Positions 1 to 11,225 of a stretch of 27,200 nt of DNA are shown here, in pieces. This DNA comes from Pelargonium nanum (Eukaryota > Streptophyta > Magnoliopsida > Geraniales > Geraniaceae). The translations under genes were made by a program, and so were the position numbers. The DNA is taken from contig JAYMTF010001020.1 of the NCBI GenBank assembly GCA_036897485.1, forward strand, positions 1-27,200, written 5' to 3'. The notes beneath the pieces are model-generated. The model did not search any database, was not told the origin of the DNA, and saw only the letters and a program-made list of their open reading frames with translations. Each line of letters opens with the position of its first letter. The stretch's first letter is position 1.

Positions 1-2
1 AG

Positions 3-345
3 AGTAGCAGTGGCAGTGGAATGGCGACGAGGGTGCCGGGTAATGGGTGGTCTGGTTCGGATGGACGAGAAGATTAGAGGTTATGAGAGTGATGATTGCG
101 GGTATGCAGATCGGATGGAGGGTTTACCCGGTGCCCCTGATTTGTTTATTTGGTTAGTACCTAATTCATATGGGTGCGATTGCATTGAAATTTGGTTCGT
201 CTCGTCAGAGACTAGGTTTATTTTGTTCTTCGCTCAATTAGTTTTTCAGTTCCGTATTATTGGTATTTCCTTTGTCTTAGTCTGGCTAGTTCTAGTTTGT
301 TCTGTAATGTTTTTGAATTTAGTCTATAAATAGAACTTCTCCGAT
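3..345 (+). other. Possible 3' end of an upstream gene (edge fragment)
   Basis: One frame reads through Ser/Gly-rich codons from position 3 to a stop at 75-77 (ending NGWSGSDGRED). It is followed by about 250 bases of T-rich sequence resembling a plant 3' UTR. This would suit the last codons of a plus-strand gene beginning left of the window. A second, longer open frame covers 10-333 but has no recognisable domain. Too little is present to name a product, and either reading could be chance. Confidence 0.2.
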
Positions 346-1320
346 TTCTATTAAAAAAAAAGATAATAAGATATAGAATATTTGTCAAAATATATAACAA
401 AAGGGTTCGCAGTATAAAGCTCAAATAAATAATAGAACCGGTCTGTTGTATCAAATTGGGCCTCTGTCTACTCAACCCAAATAAATACTCAAAAGCTATT
501 TTGTTTTGGTTTCTCACTGCTTCGGGTAGTGATTGTTTGGTAACACTACTTCCAATTTCAAGGAGGCGCAATATAGAATTTTCAAGAACCGTTGTGTTTG
601 GAGACCTTAGATTTGATTTGAAATGTTTCATTCAAATACAAATACAATGTTTGACAAACTATAGATTTCCAAATAAAAGATAAAAGTTGAAAATAAAAAT
701 TTTAGATCTCATGTTGTATGCTTGTTTTGAGTTACACGTTCATTTATTTTAAGTTCCTTTAGTTTTGAAGTAAACTTACCAAACAAGCTCTAATACCTAT
801 TAGAGCATTTCATGTATCAAACCATTATGCAACTATGCCTACACACACACAAACTGCAATGACACTATCCAATTAAGTAACTATCATGTCAAAGCAAGAA
901 ACATGTGAATTAAACAAGATGATATTGATCAAAGACATAAAGCACATAATCTAGCTAGGATTTGTGGCCTTACAACCTAAGAAACCTCACTTGTTTGAGG
1001 GACGTGCAAGAAACAATCACCAGTCACACAAAATGAATCAACACCACATGTTATATCATCAAACAAAAAAACATGTGTTATTCTTGCAGCATGAGATCTT
1101 TTAGTAATATTTTTCAACTTTGATGAGTACAAGTATATGATCGCCTTTTCTATTCACTGATCTGAAGCTGCTACAAAGGAAACGAAAAAAGAATGCACCC
1201 TTCAACCGAGGATACCGGTACAAATCACTTGGAATTAGACATCATCTTATCTTCCGCCTAATTGAACAAAAGACCTAGGTCTAGGCGGTACCATCAGACT
1301 GATGCAAAGAGCATTCCCGC
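346..1320. other. Intergenic region and START-gene 3' flank
   Basis: This stretch is AT-rich and I see no convincing gene in it. It contains the MITE-like block at about 531-788 (listed separately) and a short CA-rich run near 840-850. Its right part, roughly 1100-1321, is expected to be the 3' UTR of the minus-strand START gene. No polyadenylation site could be fixed with confidence. Confidence 0.5.
531..788. mobile_element. Putative small non-autonomous DNA transposon (hAT-like MITE)
   Basis: The left end reads GATTGTTTGGTAACACTACT. The reverse complement of the right end (767-788) reads GCTTGTTTGGTAAGTTTACT, so the two form an inverted repeat of about 25 bp with a perfect TTGTTTGGTAA core. 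Size (about 258 bp), AT-richness and lack of coding fit a MITE. I could not find a clean target-site duplication, so superfamily and exact ends are uncertain. Confidence 0.4.
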
Positions 1321-1321
1321 A

Positions 1322-4033
1322 TCACAACCTCTTGCCAATTTTTGCAAACCTTCTCGCTACACCAAATATAACAGCTTTAGTTAAGAGTCCCCGGTCAATG
1401 CTACAAGCCAAGACAACAGCCCCGCCAACAACTAGAAGCTTAGGTAGATTCCTTCCTAATGGCTTCTCAGGTGAGCCACCCAGGGTTTCAACCTCTGATG
1501 AATCACTGGTGTCACTCTCCAAAGATCTTAAGTAGTCAGCACTGACTTTAGTGTTGATATGAGCCATGAAAGCACAACGGGATAATGCTGCTCCAGCTGC
1601 TCTTTCCTTTTGATATGCACGTAGACCAGGCTCAATTTTTTTCACAGCTCCCCACATGCCATGCCGGACTCCAAGTTTCGCAATTTCCCAAGGTATACCC
1701 ATATCTTCATGATGGAATAGTAACACCTCACAGGCAGTCAGCTGACCGTCTCCTCTCTTTGATTCCACTGGATCATATTCAAGAGATAGATACGTCAATT
1801 AATTGGACCCAGGACCGTAACAAAAACCAAATTATAACAGTTTCTCTTCTCATTTTATTCATCAGATTATTGTCTATTGTCTATTCTAAGACATCAATCT
1901 TTTTCTCAAGGAAATTGTGAGGACTCCAATTCTTTAAACTAAGATAGTGTTGGGATTAAAAATTTGGAATGAGAAGGAGAATCAAGACTCAGAATTGGAA
2001 TGAGATTCCCAATCCAAAGCCATTCTCTTCAACAAAAAGTCTTAATGCAAACATGATGAACGATAATCTCATTCCCATTCAGACTCCACCTAAAGGAAAA
2101 TAAGAAACTCGCAACGAGCACCAGACTAAACTAGTTTACCTGCACGAATGCACCAACTTGAGTAGTATAAATCAACTCGCCTAGGTTTGTCACGCCTTGG
2201 TAGAGCAGAGTAGGGTATCCCCTGAAACATGAAATAAAATGCTAGTAAGTTCCTGTCCAAATAATCCACAAAGGAAATTCCAAATACACTTCAAAGGTTA
2301 CAATTAACAGTCACTAGAAAACTATGCCCTCAACCAAAACTGGTACCAGTATCCTCTACAAAGTACTAGGAACTCAATTCATTAGAGCAGCAGATAGTGA
2401 GTGAAAGGGTACTGAAGAACACAATTCAGGAGTGCAGATCAATTATAGCAGTGAATGTGGAAATTCCTAAACATTTAAAGTAATAAATGGGAAACATTCA
2501 GCTATGAGAATCTTCTGTTCTGTTATCTTAAACCTTCAACTCTACCGAAGTATCTCAAATCTTAAAAACTACCCAAACATGACAAGTAATTTGCAGTAAC
2601 GAGATACTGGATATGCAGCCTTAGAATAATCTACCAGACCAGTAGAAACTCTTCAGAATCCATTGCAAAGCCTAGTCCTTAAAAGAGGATAAATTGGTAT
2701 AAACCAAATTTTCTAAAACATTGAAAGGAAACCCTATATACCACACAGGGGGAAAGCATGGAAAATAATAAGGAAAGCAAAGAATTCAAGATAGCTAGGC
2801 TTTTTCATACCTTTGTTACACAGTAGTATGATCGTCCAGATTCCCAAATTCGACGACCTATAACATATTCTCTGTCACTACAAAAAAAGGGAAACTGCAA
2901 CACAAGACATTCAAAACATTAGCCACACAGTCAGGAAAAGAAATGCATCGGATAAGGCAAGGAGGAGGCTCTTCTCACCTTGCGCACCCAGTGTACAACC
3001 AAGGTTCCAGTGGTGGGGCATTCTTCCAAAATTGAAGCTTGCAGAAGCATGTCCTCCCACTTCAATCTAAACTCATCGTCCCAAAAGAAATCTCTCACCA
3101 ACTCAGGAGTTGCATCCTCAAAAACAGTTCTGCTGCGATATTGTGGAGGTCCAGTCTAGCAAAGCCATTCAAACATATTCCAATCAATAACATAACTTTT
3201 ATTACCAGAACAAACATGTGCAAACACAACTACGCATTCCATACCAATGTGACATGGCAATACGCCAATACCTAATAGCATCTATAATTGAAATTAAAAT
3301 CGGATGGCAAAAGAAGTTGGAGAAGAGGAGGTTACTACCTCAGGATCTCTCCGCCAAGCTTGATAGCCCATAGTTGAGGTGCTTCGATCCATCATCTTAA
3401 TCCAAGCAGGACCTCCATCTTTCTCCTCAACAAGTCGGCATATATGCTCTAAATCATCACCCCCAACAAGGGTAGATTTTTCTGTTTCAAGCTGAGATGA
3501 ACTGAACACAGCAAAATTTAAAGCCATTAAAAGTTGCTCCCTTTGCAATTGAACTTCCAATTTCATTTCCACACTCTATATCTAAAAATAGATCCTGCCC
3601 TTAATTTTTTATTCAATTTGGGAACACACAAAAATTCCAAAATTTATATCCATGTGAAGAATTAATGATGAATTTGAGAAAAATCAACACACCTGCAATC
3701 AGAATTGAGAGTAGAAGGTTCAACTCCTTCGTCTGCAGTCCAAGAGATGCAATTGGGCAGCTGAAACTTCAAGGAATTCAAGTTCGGAATAAAACCAATC
3801 CCCGATGTTGATGTCGATTCCGATTCCGGCGAAGCTGAGGAAGAGGATTTGGATGTTGAAAAATCGAAACTTTCTCTAGCCAAAACGGCCCATTTAGGCT
3901 TCCATGCCCATCCCACCAAAACCCCAACAATAACCGCAATCCACAGAGGAGCCATGAGCATCAGAAGGTCACACAGCACATCCCCCATAGTGGGTCCTCG
4001 CAGAACCTCCAACAAAACCGAAAGCAGAGCCAT
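1322..4033 (-). CDS. Membrane-anchored START-domain lipid-binding protein
   Basis: Exons (minus strand, in order): 4033-3693, 3501-3339, 3155-2979, 2894-2811, 2221-2140, 1767-1322. They total 1293 nt, giving 430 aa. All introns are GT-AG and phases match. The protein has a hydrophobic segment at about residues 23-44, a Ser-rich linker (about 59-78), then a START-type lipid-transfer fold at about 125-345. Visible START landmarks are DLEHICRLVEEKDGG, MGYQAWRRDPE, VRDFFWDDEFRLKWEDML, the CSDREYVIGRR strand and PRRDKPRRVDLYYSSWCIRA. A second hydrophobic stretch lies at about 391-417, before a basic C-terminus. This matches the plant 'polyketide cyclase/dehydrase and lipid transport superfamily' proteins (Arabidopsis At3g23080/At4g14500 type), whose ligand is not firmly established. 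The first Met is used because the hydrophobic N-terminus follows it; Met16 is an alternative. Family membership is confident; lipid ligand and compartment are inference. Confidence 0.92.
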
Positions 4034-4294
4034 CCGATTGAATTACAAAAAACCTCCCGAACCAAAACCCAGATAAATTACAGTGGGAAAAAACAAAACA
4101 AAAACAGAAAACCCTCGATTGAATCGAATATATGAGCGTTAAACCACGACTAGTCGAGGGTTTCAAGAGGGAAGGTAAAAGAGAGAAGGAAACCCAGAAA
4201 CCAACTCCCTATAAGTTTATCAGATAATGAAAAAACTATAAACAATAAAAGGAAAAAATAGAAGAGATAGAGATATGGTTGGTATTTGCAGAAG

Positions 4295-4475
4295 AAGCAA
4301 TGAAGAGAGAAGAAGAAGAAGACAAAGGGAAGAGGAAGAGGAAGAGCAGCGGATAAGAATTCAGTGATAAACGGTAGAGAGACTCGCTCCTCAGATTACC
4401 ATAGGCCCAAACAAGACTCAACAAACACTCTCACCAGACTACACAATTGCATATAAATACCATATAAATACCATA
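4295..4475 (-). promoter_or_regulatory. START-gene promoter core and pyrimidine-rich leader
   Basis: On the plus strand CATATAAATAC occurs twice in tandem (4450-4460 and 4461-4471), followed by a partial third copy. Read on the minus strand this gives two TATTTATAT boxes, about 420-440 nt upstream of the START-gene ATG. Downstream (about 4295-4350) the minus strand is almost pure CT/CTT repeats, as in many plant 5' leaders. The transcription start is inferred to lie near 4430; it is not observed. Confidence 0.4.
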
Positions 4476-6122
4476 TCACCAAACCTTATACTAATAGTTT
4501 TATAATAAAATAGAAATAGCCAAATTATATGCCCAAACGGCAGCAAACATTTAGCCAAAATGGGATCGAATCTACAGCCAACTGTTGAGAAGCAATGGGT
4601 CTAAAGTGGATAAAATTGCAGAACTCTATCACTTGGAAAAATGTGAACTTTTTGTTTGAACTCATGAGAAATTATGAGACTGAAGGTGAATTTTTTTTTT
4701 TTTTCTTTCAGTTTAGTTTTTGGGTGTTGTTGATGTTTCTCTGTGAATTTGTGACTAGTAAATATTTATTGTGTTGTGAGGTTCTACTATATATATACTA
4801 TAATGGGTATGCGTTTCTGTTCATAGCCCACTACTATTCACTTTGTTTATGAATTATTGGGACGGCGTGTCACTGACTGAGACTAGGGCTTGGTTTGGTC
4901 GCCGCGGTTTCTCGTTTTCCACGTTTTGTTATACTCCGTATTTGTTTTAGTTTCTCATTTTTGTTGCTTTTTTCAATCTCACCCCTACTACTCCATGTCA
5001 ATTTTCATTTCTGTTTGCTTATTTTCACGTTCATTCATAGATCATTTGAATTTCAGAGCATAACTCAATTACACCAGGAATAGATAACTATTATTTGTTT
5101 TCTTAGGCTTTAACTGAAGTTTTTTAATTGAATAAACACATATATAAGATATTCGACATGATCAATTTTGTTCTTCATTGGTTTGGTTTCTCTCATTCGA
5201 TCTACTTGCTAACGTCTTATTACTTTTTCATCTTAATATTTGTTAGTTTGTGAGAGTATATTTGCTACGAGTATTTTGATTATTTTCATGTGTTTTTGGT
5301 CTGAATCGTATTTTATTAAGTACGTTAATTTTATAGTTTGTTTTTACTCTATTGATAGAGGTTGCAACATGTCTTTCCTTGTTATAAGTTGTTTTTTACC
5401 AACATGAGTGGAGTGGTGTAGTGTCGGGTTATTGAAGCAATTACTATTAGGGAAGACTTATGTTGGATGATGGATCATTAGTGACAAGAGATAGTGGTGA
5501 AATCTGATACACTTCAATTCAGATAGGTCGTGAAGATCAGGAATGGTATAATAGTATCTTCGGTTTGATTATGCGTGATATATTTTATATATTGTTAAGC
5601 ATTTTGGTTGTATATATTTTTGCTTTATTAGTAAATCTAAGGTAATTATTTGATTTGAAAATAAGCTCTAGGAACTCATTGCTTTCGGTGAATGGCTAGT
5701 AGGGGTTATCGTCAATTTGTTGCATTAGCCTTTAACAATTAATAAATAGGAAAAAAATTGGGTCACTTTTGAATAGTATAGGAGTAAAGTGGGTTGATTG
5801 TAGATATTTGACCAATTTAGTTCACTATTAATTGTAATTCCTGATTTTTATTGGATTCAATAACTATTTTGTCATTTTTAAAAGTAAAAAAAAAAAACTT
5901 TTTTTATCATATCTTGGTTGTCTTAATAATTTTGCTTGTGCATTAGTTACTTTTCTTTCTTAAATTGGATCTCACCAATAAAAACAGAGAAAAAAACCAT
6001 AAGTTCATAACCACCGACCTCACAACTCAATATTATAATTTTTTGTATAAGGTGCCGGTATGTTACTGTAACATGTATTCATCTCAACAAACATGATATA
6101 TTTGAGCGTCACCGTTAAATTG
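4476..6122. other. Gene-free intergenic DNA
   Basis: AT-rich sequence with frequent stops in all frames, several homopolymer tracts (for example the T-run at about 4690-4704 and A/T runs at about 5887-5905) and no recognisable protein similarity. A short TATACTCCGTATT at about 4930 resembles the end of a Stowaway element but has no partner nearby. I see nothing else supportable here. Confidence 0.5.
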
Positions 6123-6124
6123 TA

Positions 6125-6384
6125 CTCCCTCCGTCTTAAAATGAGTGTCTTGTTTCTATATTTTTGCAAAAATTAAGGATTACCATATAATTTAATGTTC
6201 TAATATTACCCTCACTTTCCCTCCTACACCTCATGTGCAGTTCAGATTAGGTTTTCCTTTAGTGCATAAGTGATAAGGGTAATATGGGAAAAACAATAAT
6301 CTAATAACCTTAAAATAGAATCAGGACGCTCAATTTAGGACAAAAAATTTAGACAACAGGACGCTCATTTTGGGACGGAAAGGG
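6125..6384. mobile_element. Stowaway MITE (Tc1/mariner-derived)
   Basis: The 260-bp element is flanked by TA at 6123-6124 and 6385-6386, the expected Stowaway target duplication. The left end reads CTCCCTCCGTCTTAAAATGA. The right end, reverse-complemented, reads CCCTTTCCGTCCCAAAATGA. The inverted repeat continues through GTGTCTTGT/GCGTCCTGT, about 30 bp in all with several mismatches. The interior is AT-rich with no coding capacity. Near the right end a 20-bp piece is duplicated (6322-6341 and 6357-6376). Confidence 0.9.
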
Positions 6385-6386
6385 TA

Positions 6387-8806
6387 ATAAAAGTACTTTC
6401 AACGTATGACTGGATTGAAAAAGGAAAAAGGTGGACTAATCATAGTCGCAGACTGATTAGTGGACTGTTCATACACTTGGCGAAAATGCACATGGTTAGA
6501 CCAATTAATGAAGTAAACAAACCACATAATCTGAGGTTAAATTCGTCAATATACATCACTAGTTTGGTAGAGCGCTATTATTTTTTTCCCTCTTGTTGGA
6601 TGGTTAGGATGTCATTCAAAGCAATCAAATTAATGCATTTTCAAGTTTCAACTATTTTGAGTACAAATTTTCTAATCACAAAGAGACAAAATTAACATGC
6701 ATGGTTCCACGTCTAAAACTCACTTAGCTTGCTAATTAAAAATTAGTTTCTCATATTTTCACTTTCAAATTATGTTCTAGATTAAGATAATTTGTGGGTA
6801 GTATTACATTGTTTTGCATATATTTGTATAATATTATTAGAAAAGTAGAATAACGCATTTATATCATTATTATTTTTGCTTATGTTAAGTTAAACAATTG
6901 ATATCTCGACAAACCGTCAAAGTTTTATACATTTCCACTCCGACGACATTAGAATTGTAATAAGTGCAATGTAAAATCTCGTTGTCAAGTCCATGTCGAA
7001 TAATGTGTTATATTTTTATTGATGCCACATTTTTGTTTGACTTATAATCTTTCTTCTTTTTGAAATAGATTACTCTATAGTAACGTTTCAATTAAAAAAT
7101 TGTTGATGAATGGGAAAAAAAATCCGACTGAAATTGAAATGTTTATTGTTCAGGGTCCGATTAAGACTTTTTGGTCATAAGAATGATTTTCAATTGCAAA
7201 AAATATTTTCACTCCCAATATTATTGATTCCATTCATATTCTAAATTTATTCAAACACTACCTAAATTTATTGATTTATAAGCATTTGCAAAATACTAGA
7301 ACACACTTTGAGACGTTATGAAAATTAGAAAAGAATTCAAGAAGTATAAAAATAAAAAACATAGGTTGAATATTATACAAAAATATATATTTATTTACTT
7401 AAGTTCTTAAAATTAAAATATGTATAATTTGCAGATATAAAACCTAATCACGGTATGCTCTAATTATTAATTTGCATTTTGCACTTCTACATGGCCTTTT
7501 GAGCTCCACTTTGTCCTAAACAAGTGAAAAAAAAAGAAGAAAACTAGCAACACTCCTTAGTTTAAGAACCTCAAAATTCGACTATTTGGTATCATAGTCA
7601 ACAATCACAGCTCAAAGATTTGAAAACATATTTAGTCCAAACATGCACTGCATGCGCAAGAGTTTGTACACGCATTTACTTTAAAAATTAGAGCATGTTA
7701 AGGTATTGCGTAAATTTAATATTTTATAATGAACCCAAAATTAGTAAGAGACGATGACAAGTTGGGGAATTCTCTATATTAATTCTCTCACACGAAGTGT
7801 TTAAGCTAATTGGTGAGGTTATCATAATCACAAAGAGATTAGACAAACACGTTGGACTTTGTTAGGCGATATTCTTGAAAATATCAAAATCCACCACCAA
7901 ACTCATTTGATTTTCTTCAATAATTAGAGGTGGTTTCATCATTGACATCAAAACTATATTAGTCCTTGTCTCCATTTTGTATGACACCGGTTCACTAACT
8001 TTTATAATATATATTAATTATATTCTCCAATTTATTTAAATTAAAACTGTTTATTTGATTTAGTTAGAATGAAAGGGACAAGGTGACACGCTAATTAAAG
8101 TTTAAGTTGTATCGTAAATGAAAATTAAATTGTGGTACCCATAAGATTTAGATGAATAACATATTTTAACTCTAGAATAATAAATAATCTCATATCATAA
8201 AATATTTACCACCAAAAAAGAATGAGAAAGTCAATCAAAGAACATTGAATTAAAATGAGTTTTAAATGTGCCTTTAGAAATATGATAATGTTGGTGATTG
8301 ACTAATATGATTGTCACCTTATAAACTGAACCAATAGTAGTGCCGGCCATGGTTATTTTAGCTATTAAGCTTTAAACAGTGTAAACAAATCACACGTAAT
8401 TCAAAATATGTTATTAGCACCTATGTATCATTTTTATCCAGACGTAAAACGCGTAATTAAATTGAAGAAAGTTAGTTTAAAATACGACACAAACAGTATG
8501 AACATGACAATTTTATAAAAGTACATAATCCAAAATTCCCATATTTTCACGGCAGCTCACACCATGCACATTCTCTTTAAAATTGGTGATATGAGTAGAC
8601 TTCGTTTTATGGTTATATATATTTACCTTATTTTTCAAATAAATATACGTAAACTAGTTAGTTATTAGTCTACGCATAAACCATATTGAATGTTGATGGA
8701 AGGATAATGAATTGCGAGACCAAAGCAACCTCATAAATTATTACGTTTTGGTTTCATCGTGAGCTGGATATATGGAAAAAACAAATTAAATGGAACATTT
8801 ACGTAC
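6387..8806. other. Gene-free intergenic DNA
   Basis: About 2.4 kb of very AT-rich sequence with dense stops and no protein similarity I recognise. It holds many short A/T tracts but no convincing tandem array, terminal repeat pair or RNA gene. The short open frames here (for example 6477-6695) encode unremarkable low-complexity peptides and are probably chance. Confidence 0.5.
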
Positions 8807-9190
8807 AAACAACGTTGTTTTATAAATCAACGGTGTGAACGTTGTTGCCGGTCAACGTAATCGAGAGGCAACAAAACAACCATAGGCGATGCCAATGGCT
8901 GCACACACAACACCACCCAATATAGAGCCAACCGGCCACTACTATACAAAAATACAATCCAAAGCCGCATATACCAATATATATCGTTTGGCCATGTCAT
9001 GTTAACGTAATAAATATGGACCATGTGTTGTTGTGATCGAGAATGAGCCACAAATCACAATATATATGACGCTTACGTGGCCATAGTATGGACTCACGTA
9101 CGTATGTATTTACTATTTGGGTGTTACAAGGAATCTATGTATATATCTATGTTCCCATGACTTCCACATGCAGCTACTATATATTATAAG
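8807..9190 (+). promoter_or_regulatory. Promoter-like cluster without an obvious gene
   Basis: A 14-bp perfect palindrome AAACAACGTTGTTT (8807-8820) is followed within about 40 bp by CAACGG, a second AACGTTGTT (8838-8846) and GTCAACG, all MYB-type core motifs. An ABRE/G-box-like TACGTGGC lies at 9074-9081 and CACGTACGT at about 9095. A TATA-like ACTATATATTATAAG at about 9176-9190 is followed by a C/A-rich patch typical of plant start regions. No coding frame follows downstream on the plus strand. The call rests on motif clustering only. Confidence 0.3.
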
Positions 9191-10265
9191 CCCCACACAC
9201 TACACATTTCATAAATAATATATATGTATAGTGACTTGAAAAGGTTTCGTCTCACCAATACCACTTATTTGAAAGAGTGCCAAACTTTTCATTAGTTATT
9301 GAAGACACGGTTTGATTTGCTTTCTAGTGTTTGAAATTATTTAGTTAATTAAGTGTTGCTTTTATGTAATCTCTCATTAGTTAAATGTAGTGAGCCTGAG
9401 TGGTATTGGCACCTAAAGAAAAATGTTCACAGTTTTCTTTGAAGCAATGAGAAGAAATACATTCATTATATGGTGGAAAAAACAGTAAATATTGAGTGGA
9501 TGTGATTAATGATATATGGAAGGTTTAAGAGGGAAAATAATTAGTGGGTCATGATTGTAAAGTCAGATTAAAACATTTTTCAGCCTTAATTATGCGGTAT
9601 TTATAATGAACCCGTATTAACACGAAGTTTTCATTCGAGTTACAAATGATTGAGATAACTTCAGTCAATTGACTCACGCGCCTGATGCTCATAGAGATAG
9701 AGAACTTAATTATATGAGAGAGACCTAATGGACGGTGCATAATATACAAATGGGCTGGTTAGTGATTGAGCTTCGGCATGAGAAAGATGGTCCATTTAGT
9801 TGAAGTTCAACCACAAATAATGCCTTACTTTGAATATCCATTTCATTTCCAAGGATCTGCTAGGACCCCCCCACATATTGATTCGGTATTGAAAACGTAG
9901 TTGATTTGAGTTTTAATGGATGCATGGTCTCACAAAACAGGACATTCATTCATTGAAATATTCCATCAACAATGCCGAACTTTCTTGTGGACATTAGTTT
10001 CCTTTCTACCAATGGTCGAATGTCATTTGGATTTTGTGAATGACATCTCGCATTCAGGTCGTCTCCAGAGCTACAATACACACATAAAATAAGTGTAATA
10101 AATAATTTTTTAAAATAGATTTATTTTTGAATTGAAATGTCTAGTAAATTATTCAAAACAAGAGTACTGTTGAAATGTATACATTGTATGAATTTCAAAT
10201 ATTTAATTTCTGTTTTCATGTAATCATGTTATAAGAGTTCTTATGTTTTTTTTTTATAGTAAAAG
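9191..10265. other. Gene-free intergenic DNA downstream of the promoter-like cluster
   Basis: No protein-coding frame with recognisable similarity on either strand. The sequence is slightly less AT-rich than its flanks. If the upstream cluster is a real promoter, this is where a non-coding transcript would lie. I did not recognise any conserved plant microRNA sequence in it. Confidence 0.45.
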
Positions 10266-10372
10266 CTCTTATGTTAAAATTTGGACCCACGAGTTTGGTT
10301 GGTAACTCTATTATTTAGAGATCTTATGTTACAGTTTGAACCTCTAGAGTCTGGTTGGTAACTCTACTTCAA
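10266..10372. repeat. Imperfect tandem duplication, period about 55 bp
   Basis: TCTTATGTTA at 10267-10276 recurs at 10322-10331. GGTTGGTAACTCTA at 10297-10310 recurs at 10353-10366. The intervening bases are also related (AATTTGGACCCACGAGTTTG versus CAGTTTGAACCTCTAGAGTC). The offset is 55-56 bp, so this is one unit duplicated once with later divergence. It has no coding content. Confidence 0.7.
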
Positions 10373-11225
10373 CCATCAAGTGGATATGGGGTTTGCTGAA
10401 ATAATTGAAATATTAAATTTACTACAAAACATTTCAGATACCCCACAATTACCAAACTTCAATAAAAAATTAAATTAATATGAATATATTATTACAAAAT
10501 AATTTTGTTGAGCATATAATAAATTTGATATTAATTTTCTATTTATGGAGTTTGAATTTCCTCTTCAAACAAAAAAAAATTGGTATATTAATATATTATT
10601 ATGTCATATTCGATTTTGTCATTTCATAAAATTTTAAATTTTTATAGACTATGGTTAACTAGAATTTTTTTTTAATTATCCAACGACATTTTATAGATAT
10701 GCATTTATTTTCAAAGCAACATTTATCAACATATCTACAAACATACCAAACAACCGCCTATTATATTTATTTTGTTGACTTGCTTGGTAAAAATGAAAAA
10801 AATTCAACTCTAAATCATTTTTTTCATTCCCATGTCTATGTCCATCCTTTCATAATTTTGCTTTTGCCAAACACATTTTTTATCAAACACCTTCAAGTTT
10901 AGGATGTAGTAAATATAAACTCTTTTTTCATGTAAATTCCAATCTTGCAGTAGACTTGTCAAACAAGCGCTTAAGGGAACCTCTTCATGACTGCATAAAT
11001 GACCCAAAATTTTCTTGAAAGCAGTCCCTCAGGCCTCACCTTATGTATTCTGCAACTTCGGCAGGTCAAGAAGTGTTACCAAACAACGTTCCATCTATTA
11101 ATAAATTTAATCATTTATCAACTGCCCCGGGACATAAATAAGCAAAATCCGGGGCAGCTGGTACTGTCATTCACATATATTAATTACAGGAAGATCACTG
11201 TGGAGAAGGTTTATAGTTGGTTTAA
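10373..11225. other. AT-rich intergenic DNA and galactosyltransferase 3' flank
   Basis: The left part is extremely AT-rich. Between about 10690 and 11090 several copies of a motif related to TACCAAACAA occur (about 10743, 10951, 11077), resembling the end of the MITE-like block at 531-788, but no clean element could be delimited. Roughly 11030-11225 is expected to be the 3' UTR of the minus-strand galactosyltransferase gene. Confidence 0.4.

Noticed and set aside
4236-4424. 62-aa minus-strand frame in the START-gene leader, considered as a regulatory upstream ORF
   Set aside because: The peptide is a Leu/Ser run derived from the CT-rich leader, with no sign of conservation; it may be transcribed but there is no support for function.
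8827-9051. Minus-strand 74-aa open frame in the promoter-like region
   Set aside because: No recognisable domain, no good start context, and it overlaps the motif cluster; most likely a chance frame.
9255-9409. Inverted repeat CCAATACCACT / AGTGGTATTGG downstream of the orphan promoter-like cluster, considered as a microRNA precursor
   Set aside because: Pairing stops at 11 bp with no extension on either side. A repeat of this length is expected about once by chance in a window this size, and no known plant microRNA sequence is present.
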